Assembly: GCA_031290375.1 (NCBI GenBank)
Contig: JAITNR010000139.1
Coordinates: 1 to 5,515 of the forward strand
Source of the DNA: Prevotellaceae bacterium
GTDB lineage: Bacteria > Bacteroidota > Bacteroidia > Bacteroidales > Paludibacteraceae
Direction of reading: 5' to 3'
DNA length: 5,515 bases
Numbering within the stretch: position 1 is the first letter of the stretch; every line of letters begins with the position of its first letter. Below the pieces are notes generated by a model. The model ran no database searches, had not been told where the DNA came from, and saw only the letters and a program-made list of their open reading frames with translations. Below are positions 1-4,334 of this stretch, in pieces. The translations under genes and the position numbers were made by a program.

Positions 1-150
1 AGGAAAACTTGCTGTTTTTCCAAAAAATTATTCAATCATTTCAAAGCTTTTGACTTGGCGTTCTTTTATATTAACTATGGATTTGTTTAAAATAGCATAC
101 TTTGGATAACACTACCCACTCCTGTAAATTTTTCTCTTGTTTTCACGCTA

Positions 151-158
151 CAAAGGTA
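151..158 (-). promoter_or_regulatory. Candidate divergent promoter -7 element (TACCTTTG)
   Basis: Read on the minus strand, 158 to 151 is TACCTTTG, an exact match to the Bacteroidota -7 consensus TAnnTTTG. Eighteen bases further upstream on that strand is TTTA (180 to 177), one mismatch from the TTTG -33 element. It would drive transcription leftwards out of the window. No reading frame of convincing length starts between it and the left edge, so the gene it would serve is not visible. The motif lies inside a small inverted repeat (GCTAC, loop AAAG, GTAGC at 147-160) followed on the plus strand by six T, so the site could instead be a weak plus-strand terminator. Confidence 0.35.
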
Positions 159-242
159 GCATTTTTTGGGGCGACCTAAACGCTTATACCAAAATTTATT
201 TTTTGTGCCTACAAGGAAGAGTGTTCGTATGAAAAATTTGTG

Positions 243-250
243 TAATTTTG
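243..250 (+). promoter_or_regulatory. Candidate kdd promoter -7 element (TAATTTTG)
   Basis: TAATTTTG matches the Bacteroidota -7 consensus TAnnTTTG and is the best plus-strand match upstream of kdd. Transcription would begin near 255-258, leaving an untranslated leader of about 150 nt before the ATG at 407. No good TTTG -33 element lies at the usual spacing; TGTTCG at 222-227 is the nearest weak candidate. The call rests on the -7 match and its position. Confidence 0.4.
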
Positions 251-406
251 CACATTGATTGTTTGCCCGAAAATTGACAGACCTTTTTCAAATGCCAAGC
301 CATCAAAATATACCATAATGATTGAAAAAATTAAATAAAATCTAAATAATAACCAAACAGATACAAAGTCGTGCTCTTTGTTTTTTGTTTAAAAACCCAA
401 AAAATT

Positions 407-1450
407 ATGCAAAAAAAAGGAAACAAGTACGGTGTACACCGTGTGATTGAACCAAAAGGCGTGTTGCCGCAGCCTGCAAACAAAATCGACAACAATATGG
501 ACGAAATTTACGATAATGAAATTCTTATTGACGTAAAAACTCTCAATATTGACTCGGCTTCGTTTACCGACATCTCGGCTCGTGCCGGAGGAGATGAAAA
601 GAAAATTGCCGAAATTATGATTGACATCGTGTCAAAACAGGGCAAACACCGCAATCCATGGACCGGTTCGGGCGGAATGTTGCTCGGAGTGGTGGAAAAA
701 ATCGGCGATGCACTAAAAGGCAAAATCGACCTGAAAGAAGGCGACAAAATTGCTACACTCGTGTCCCTGTCACTTACTCCGCTCAGGATTGACAAAATCA
801 AGGAAATTCGCAAGGACGTAGACCAGGTGGATATTGACGGAAAGGCAATTTTGTTTGAAAGCGGTATCTATGCAAAAATTCCTGCCGATATGCCTGAAAA
901 ACTTGCTCTTTCGGCTTTGGACGTGGCAGGTGCTCCTGCGCAAACGGCAAAACTTGTAAAACCGGGTGATACCGTATTAATCATCGGTGCGGGCGGAAAA
1001 TCAGGTATGCTCTGCTGCTACGAGGCAAAGAAACGTGCAGGTGTTACGGGCAAGGTCATTGGACTGTGCGGCAGCCCAAAATCTGCCGACAGATTGAAAA
1101 AACTTAATTTCTGCAACCACGTCTTTGCAGCCGATGCAACACAACCTGTAACCGTGTTGGAAGAAATTGAAAAATTGACAGACGGACAAATGTGCGACAT
1201 CACCATCAACAATGTCAATATCAACGACACCGAAATGACCTCAATTCTTTGTACAAAAGATACCGGTTTGGTTTATTTCTTCTCAATGGCAACAAGTTTC
1301 ACAAAGGCGGCACTTGGAGCGGAAGGTGTTGGCTCTGACGTAACAATGCTTGTTGGCAACGGCTACACCAAAGGACACGCCGAAATTACCCTACAGGAGC
1401 TCCGCGAATGTCCGGAACTAAGGAAGGTTTTTGAGGAATTGTACGCATGA
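407..1450 (+). CDS. kdd: L-erythro-3,5-diaminohexanoate dehydrogenase
   Basis: This enzyme carries out the NAD-dependent oxidative deamination of L-erythro-3,5-diaminohexanoate to 5-amino-3-oxohexanoate in cytoplasmic anaerobic lysine fermentation, after lysine 2,3- and 5,6-aminomutase. The 347-residue product matches the usual family length of roughly 345 residues. It opens with the characteristic YGVHRVIEPKGVLPQPANKI, then has NPWTGSGGMLLG at about 83-94, a Rossmann nucleotide-binding loop GAGGKSGMLCC at about 194-204, and the signature FFSMATSFTKAALGAEGVG at about 291-309 followed by NGYTKGHAE. The frame stays open upstream to a GTG at 371, but those 12 extra residues are hydrophobic and unlike the family start, so the ATG at 407 (MQKKGNKYG) is preferred. 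The A-rich leader has no clear Shine-Dalgarno sequence, as is common in Bacteroidota. The gene is alone here: the aminomutase and cleavage-enzyme genes often found beside it are absent, and a strong terminator follows. Recognition is from memory of the family and is strong. Confidence 0.93.
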   Translation: MQKKGNKYGVHRVIEPKGVLPQPANKIDNNMDEIYDNEILIDVKTLNIDSASFTDISARAGGDEKKIAEIMIDIVSKQGKHRNPWTGSGGMLLGVVEKIGDALKGKIDLKEGDKIATLVSLSLTPLRIDKIKEIRKDVDQVDIDGKAILFESGIYAKIPADMPEKLALSALDVAGAPAQTAKLVKPGDTVLIIGAGGKSGMLCCYEAKKRAGVTGKVIGLCGSPKSADRLKKLNFCNHVFAADATQPVTVLEEIEKLTDGQMCDITINNVNINDTEMTSILCTKDTGLVYFFSMATSFTKAALGAEGVGSDVTMLVGNGYTKGHAEITLQELRECPELRKVFEELYA

Positions 1451-1514
1451 GCAGTTAATGAATAATGAAACCCTAACTCTGCTGAATTTAGGTAGTTATT
1501 TTTAATAAGATACT

Positions 1515-1568
1515 AAAAATATTCAATTATAGGCTACCTGATTAGGTAGCCTATAATTGAATATTTTT
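1515..1568 (+). terminator. Perfect 25-bp stem-loop terminator after kdd
   Basis: Arms 1515-1539 and 1544-1568 are exact reverse complements over all 25 bases and enclose a 4-nt GATT loop. The GC-richer top of the stem is GGCTACCT/AGGTAGCC; the base is A-rich on the left and ends in a T run on the right, so the A-tract and U-tract are part of the stem. It begins 64 nt after the kdd stop and should end kdd transcription. By symmetry it can also act on the other strand, although no convergent gene is seen. Confidence 0.85.
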
Positions 1569-1675
1569 GTAATTTATTTAATGACTGTCCGCATTACGAC
1601 CCAAAGCGACAAAAGTGTCGTCATTGCAAACAGAGCAATTCAGAAATTAAAAACTCGGATATGACGAACGGATAA
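1550..1675 (+). pseudogene. Possible relic or tiny ORF with a Cys/His cluster
   Basis: Between the kdd terminator and the next promoter, one plus frame is open from 1550 to a TAA at 1673-1675 and encodes CPHYDPKRQKCRHC from 1586 onwards. The C-x9-C-x2-C pattern with nearby histidines resembles a small metal-binding knuckle. There is no ATG ahead of the cluster; only an ATT at 1556 or another non-standard codon could start it, and its 5' end lies in the terminator stem. A second overlapping frame has an ATG at 1581 and encodes 27 residues to a TGA at 1662-1664. The DNA is less AT-rich than its flanks, which suggests decayed coding sequence. I do not recognise a family. It may be the 3' end of a lost gene or chance. 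Confidence 0.2.
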
Positions 1676-1714
1676 ATGGCTAAATTTACTGCACGTTTTT
1701 TGCCAAAAATATAG

Positions 1715-1722
1715 TAACTTTG
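1715..1722 (+). promoter_or_regulatory. Promoter -7 element (TAACTTTG)
   Basis: TAACTTTG is a full match to the Bacteroidota -7 consensus TAnnTTTG and lies just upstream of the methyltransferase-like gene. The nearest TTTG (1699-1702) is only 12 nt away, closer than the usual 19 or so, so the -33 element is unclear. Transcription would start near 1728, giving a very short leader before the likely start codon at 1741. This position also rules out the upstream TTG at 1720, which overlaps the element. Confidence 0.55.
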
Positions 1723-1740
1723 TTTCCAAAAATCTTGGTA

Positions 1741-2331
1741 GTGCTCAGATATCTGTTCAAAACATTTTCTTTTTTAAAATACAGGATTTTGGCAAGGCAC
1801 AGAAAGGGATTTGGGATACATTCGCCCTTCGTGTTTGAGTTGCTGAACGATGTTTTTTTTGAAAAAAATCATTTTTATTCATACTTTGAAATTGAAAAAA
1901 ACAGTGCTTCCCGTTCGCAAGAGAAAACAAACAAACTGCTTTTTCGGTTGGCAAACTATTTCGATTGTGAAAAAATTATGCTAATTGGAGAAAACGAGAC
2001 TGTCAAAAAATGTTTATCTCTGGTAAATTCCAAAACAAATATTTATCAGGATAAAAAAGGTTATAATAACAAGTTGAAAGATATAAAACAAATCGATTTA
2101 TTTTATATTTGTTCAGACAAATTGAATTACATAAATCATTTGAATATAGATATTTGTCACGAAAATACGGTTATTGTTCTTGAGGATATTCACAAAAATA
2201 TCAAAAATAAAAATATATGGAAAAATATTTGCCAAGCAAAAATGTTTGACTTGACTGTCGATATTTTTTCTTTTGGAATAGTTTTTATTAAAAATAATTT
2301 CAACAAACAAAATTATACCGTTGCTTTTTAG
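1741..2331 (+). CDS. Divergent SAM-methyltransferase-like protein
   Basis: The protein has about 196 residues and resembles a family that in Bacteroidota genomes is annotated as class I SAM-dependent methyltransferase. Two family hallmarks remain: GIHSPFVFELLNDVF near residues 25-39, after a basic N-terminal segment, and a C-terminal stretch with LEDIHKN (about 147-153), IW, then DIFSFGIVFIKNNF (about 174-187). In typical members the middle carries a glycine-rich SAM-binding loop; here the matching stretch reads MLIGENETVKKCL, with only one glycine, and the protein is shorter than the roughly 250 residues I expect. Catalysis and SAM binding are therefore doubtful. The second half is extremely rich in Lys, Asn and Ile, in keeping with AT-rich drift. 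The frame stays open to a TTG at 1720 inside the promoter element; GTG at 1741 or TTG at 1735 are the plausible starts. No transmembrane segment or signal peptide is evident. It may be a degenerating gene or a non-catalytic paralogue. Confidence 0.6.
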   Translation: MLRYLFKTFSFLKYRILARHRKGFGIHSPFVFELLNDVFFEKNHFYSYFEIEKNSASRSQEKTNKLLFRLANYFDCEKIMLIGENETVKKCLSLVNSKTNIYQDKKGYNNKLKDIKQIDLFYICSDKLNYINHLNIDICHENTVIVLEDIHKNIKNKNIWKNICQAKMFDLTVDIFSFGIVFIKNNFNKQNYTVAF

Positions 2332-2374
2332 CAGGTAATTTTCTAAACATAATTTTAAAATATATAAAATAACA

Positions 2375-2887
2375 ATGTCCATTTACACAAAAACAGGCGA
2401 CATGGGCGAAACTTCGTTGATAGGCGGAGTTCGAGTGTCAAAAGCAGATTTGCGGCTGAATGCCTATGGCTCTATTGACGAGTTCAATTCGTTTCTGGGG
2501 CTGTTGCGCTCAAAACTCAAAGATGCAGATGAGAAGCAGTTTATAGAAAAAATCCAAAAATCGCTTTTCACCATTGGGGCTATTTTGGCAACGCCCTCCA
2601 ATGCAAAACAGCCGAACAATATTGAGTTTGACGACAGTTTGATTGATCTGACAGAAAAGCAAATTGACCGGTTACAAAAAAAAATACCCCCAATATCCGA
2701 ATTTATTGTGTACGGATACAACGAAATATCCTCCGTTTGCCATATTTGCAGAGCAGTATTGCGCAGAGCGGAACGGGAGATTGTTGCCCTTAACCAAAAG
2801 GAACAGGTAAACAAGAATATTTTGATATATATTAACCGCCTGTCAGATTTTTTGTTTACTTTTGCACGACATTTGGCAAACGAGTAA
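2375..2887 (+). CDS. ATP:cob(I)alamin adenosyltransferase, PduO/MMAB type
   Basis: The enzyme transfers the adenosyl group of ATP to cob(I)alamin to make adenosylcobalamin, the cofactor of mutases such as methylmalonyl-CoA mutase and lysine 5,6-aminomutase. The 170-residue protein has the family's elements in order: the N-terminal ATP-binding motif YTKTGDMGETSL (residues 4-15), VSKADLRLNAYGSIDEFNS (21-39) with the conserved Asp-Glu pair at 35-36, the Arg-rich helix ISSVCHICRAVLRRAERE (118-135), and INRLSDFLFTFAR (153-165). Length and motifs indicate a complete, probably active trimeric cytoplasmic enzyme. The loop before the Arg-rich helix reads VYGYNE where many relatives have a Pro-Gly-Gly type loop. 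The ATG at 2375 places the ATP motif at the expected distance from the N-terminus, behind an A-rich leader. It starts 43 nt after the preceding gene and lies 16 nt before purC, so it is probably cotranscribed with purC. No cobalamin riboswitch is recognisable upstream. Confidence 0.92.
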   Translation: MSIYTKTGDMGETSLIGGVRVSKADLRLNAYGSIDEFNSFLGLLRSKLKDADEKQFIEKIQKSLFTIGAILATPSNAKQPNNIEFDDSLIDLTEKQIDRLQKKIPPISEFIVYGYNEISSVCHICRAVLRRAEREIVALNQKEQVNKNILIYINRLSDFLFTFARHLANE

Positions 2888-2903
2888 TTCATAAACTAAT
2901 TAG

Positions 2904-3629
2904 ATGCATAGCAATCATTTACAAGGCGAACTTCTTTATACAGGCAAGACAAAGCAGGTTTTCTCTTACGACAATCCCGAACTGATTGTCATTCATTACA
3001 AGGACGATGCCCTTGCCTACAACGGAATTAAGCGTGCCCAAATAACGAACAAAGGCGTTATTAACAACAAAATATCGGCAAATATATACCAACGGCTTGA
3101 GGCTTTGGGATTCAATACCCATTTTGTGAAGATGCTTAACGACAGAGAGCAACTTTGTAAGCGCAAAGTACATCTTATCCAAATTGAGTTTATTGTTCGT
3201 AACATCGCAGCAGGTTCGATGGCTAAACGTCTTGGACTGAAAATCGGCACACAGCTCAAGACCCCAGTCTATGAACTTTGCTACAAAAATGACGAACTTG
3301 GCGACCCTATCATTAACGCTCATCATGCTGTGGCTTTGGGACTTAGCACATACGAAGAACTTGATGAAGTTCATGAAATTGTGAAACGTCTTAATAAAGA
3401 GTTGATTAATATTTTTAACGGCATCGGTGTTACTTTGGTTGATGCCAAATTTGAGTTTGGCAGAACTGCTGACGGCACTCTTGTGCTTTCAGACGAAATT
3501 TCGCCCGACACTACTCGTCTTTGGGATACCGCAACCCTCGAAAGCCTCGACCGTGACAGATTTCGCAAAGATCTTGGCAAAATTTCAGAAGCCTACACCG
3601 AAATATTTAATAGATTGACTGACAATTGA
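2904..3629 (+). CDS. purC: Phosphoribosylaminoimidazole-succinocarboxamide synthase (SAICAR synthetase)
   Basis: PurC joins CAIR and L-aspartate using ATP to give SAICAR in de novo purine synthesis. The 241 residues fit the short bacterial form (E. coli PurC is 237). Visible motifs are LLYTGKTKQVF (10-20, glycine-rich ATP site), DDALAYNG (34-41), KGVINNKISANIYQRLE (50-66), EFIVRNIAAGSMAKRLG (95-111), PVYELCYKNDELGDPIIN (121-138), the signature LVDAKFEFG (178-186), and SDEISPDTTRLWD (196-208), ending with DRDRFRKDLG. All regions are present, so the enzyme is expected to be active. The ATG at 2904 gives an N-terminus of normal length and follows the adenosyltransferase stop by 16 nt, consistent with a two-gene transcript. 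The stop codon lies inside the left arm of an inverted repeat. Confidence 0.97.
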   Translation: MHSNHLQGELLYTGKTKQVFSYDNPELIVIHYKDDALAYNGIKRAQITNKGVINNKISANIYQRLEALGFNTHFVKMLNDREQLCKRKVHLIQIEFIVRNIAAGSMAKRLGLKIGTQLKTPVYELCYKNDELGDPIINAHHAVALGLSTYEELDEVHEIVKRLNKELINIFNGIGVTLVDAKFEFGRTADGTLVLSDEISPDTTRLWDTATLESLDRDRFRKDLGKISEAYTEIFNRLTDN

Positions 3630-3681
3630 TTAGAAAGAGTTATTGTCGCAATCAATTGGAAAATACCAACTAATTTTTTTT
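3623..3681 (+). terminator. Possible purC terminator: inverted repeat and T8 run
   Basis: CAATTGATT (3623-3631, including the purC stop) and AATCAATTG (3650-3658) form a perfect 9-bp inverted repeat with an 18-nt loop. A run of eight T (3674-3681) begins 15 nt after the stem. The stem is AT-rich and the T run is not adjacent, so this is a weak match to an intrinsic terminator. It is the only candidate downstream of purC. Confidence 0.3.
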
Positions 3682-4011
3682 GAGGTGCTGTTGATTTTGC
3701 AAAATAAATCGTTGCAGTTTTGTCCGTAGGCATTCATATCAATAGAAAAATGCTCGTTTCAACCAACCAAAACCTCGTAGAAGGTTCTAAAGAAAATGAA
3801 CAATTAATAATGCGAACCACGGATTAATAATTAATACAGAGCAATTTTACTTGTCAAAAAGAGGTTACCAATTCACAATTGAGACATGCCAATTATGGAA
3901 AAATTGTTCAAAATAAAGAGTTCCACATATTCTATCCATCTAAAGTCTTATATTGTGTTAAAAAAATATTAACTTTGCAAAATAAATGATACATTTAACG
4001 TGTGAAATACA
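3630..4011. other. 382-bp intergenic region between purC and the SDR remnant
   Basis: No gene of normal length is present. Besides the possible purC terminator at its left end, it holds a 25-codon frame from an ATG at 3750 to a TAA at 3825-3827 (starting MLVSTNQNLVEG), a short AT palindrome ATTAATAATTAAT at about 3823-3835, and a -7 element at 3970-3977. The start MLVST...EG is faintly like the N-terminus of YbjQ/UPF0145 proteins, but the frame is far too short for that family and the likeness may be chance. A further 25-codon frame (3895-3972) runs into the promoter element and is not considered real. Confidence 0.5.
3970..3977 (+). promoter_or_regulatory. Promoter -7 element (TAACTTTG)
   Basis: TAACTTTG fully matches the Bacteroidota -7 consensus and lies 34 nt before the ATG of the SDR remnant. 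A TTG at 3953-3955 could serve as the -33 element, although the 14-nt gap is shorter than usual. Transcription would begin near 3983 and should continue into the cytidylyltransferase-oxidoreductase gene, because no terminator separates the two. This suggests the unit is still expressed although its first gene has lost its core. Confidence 0.55.
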
Positions 4012-4308
4012 ATGAAATACGCAATAGTAACGGGAGGAACGAAGGGAATAGGCAAAGCCACCGTAATTGAACTGCTTAAAAGAGATTATTTTGTTACGAC
4101 AAACTATGCTTCGGATACTCAGACAGCCAATGAAACCGAATGGCAAAAAACCAAAACTGAAGAAATCAGGCAAAATATTTACAGAAAAACAGCAATAAAA
4201 CGCTTCGCCGAAGTGTCGGAAGTAGCATCTGCAATATGTTTCTGCCTCGACAATGGTTTTATAAACGGCAGTGTGATTGAAATAAACGGAGGTTACAATT
4301 TCAAATAA
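4012..4308 (+). pseudogene. SDR oxidoreductase with internal in-frame deletion
   Basis: The two ends match a short-chain dehydrogenase/reductase (FabG-like, usually 240-250 residues), but the product has only 98. Residues 1-40 are the first Rossmann unit with the cofactor motif TGGTKGIG (7-14) and a second strand ending in TTNYAS. From about residue 48 the sequence is the SDR C-terminus: EEIRQ..., IKRFAEVSEVASAICFCL, then GFINGSVIEINGGYNF. The segment expected between them, about 140-145 residues with the NAG motif, the catalytic Ser and the YxxxK active site, is missing, with the junction near nucleotides 4132-4155. The frame is kept across the junction, so a protein could be made, but it cannot be an active SDR. 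The ATG is supported by the distance to the cofactor motif. The next gene starts 26 nt after the stop. Calling it a remnant is inference; a selected mini-protein or an assembly error are alternatives. Confidence 0.8.
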
Positions 4309-4334
4309 AAAAAATTATAACGAAAAAATATAGA

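Larger units (their letters stand above)
1..406. other. Non-coding region upstream of kdd
   Basis: No open frame longer than about ten codons from an ATG is present on the plus strand, and none that looks coding on the minus strand. The stretch is AT-rich and has homopolymer runs. It holds two candidate -7 elements pointing in opposite directions (151-158 minus, 243-250 plus) and a small hairpin at 147-160. I looked for a cobalamin riboswitch or another structured leader and could not recognise one. Confidence 0.6.

Noticed and set aside
2..21. 6-bp inverted repeat GGAAAA...TTTTCC at the left edge
   Set aside because: It is short, AT-rich, lacks a following T run on the plus strand, and could easily arise by chance.
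371..406. Upstream GTG start for kdd adding 12 residues (MLFVFCLKTQKI)
   Set aside because: The extension is unlike the family N-terminus, while the ATG at 407 gives the expected MQKKGNKYGVHRV start and a normal length.
508..1230. Minus-strand frames opposite kdd
   Set aside because: They are shadows of a highly conserved plus-strand gene, and their proteins show no family signature.
1607..1620. Small hairpin CGACA-AAAG-TGTCG
   Set aside because: A 5-bp stem without a T run is not enough to call a regulatory structure.
1720..1740. TTG start at 1720 for the methyltransferase-like gene
   Set aside because: It overlaps the TAACTTTG promoter element, so the codon would lie upstream of the transcript start; starts at 1735 or 1741 are more plausible.
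2332..2374. Cobalamin riboswitch or separate promoter ahead of the adenosyltransferase
   Set aside because: The 43-nt gap is too short for a cobalamin riboswitch, and the best -7 candidate (TAATTTTC at 2336-2343) has a mismatch at the final G and no -33 partner.
2464..2892. 142-codon minus-strand frame opposite the adenosyltransferase
   Set aside because: It lies wholly antisense to a well-recognised gene, with Ser/Cys/Arg-rich composition and no recognisable motif.
2919..3374. 151-codon minus-strand frame opposite purC
   Set aside because: It is antisense to clear PurC motifs, with no domain and no plausible start context.
3895..3972. 25-codon frame starting MEKLFKIK
   Set aside because: It ends inside the promoter element for the next gene, is Lys/Ile-rich as expected of AT-rich non-coding DNA, and matches nothing known to me.
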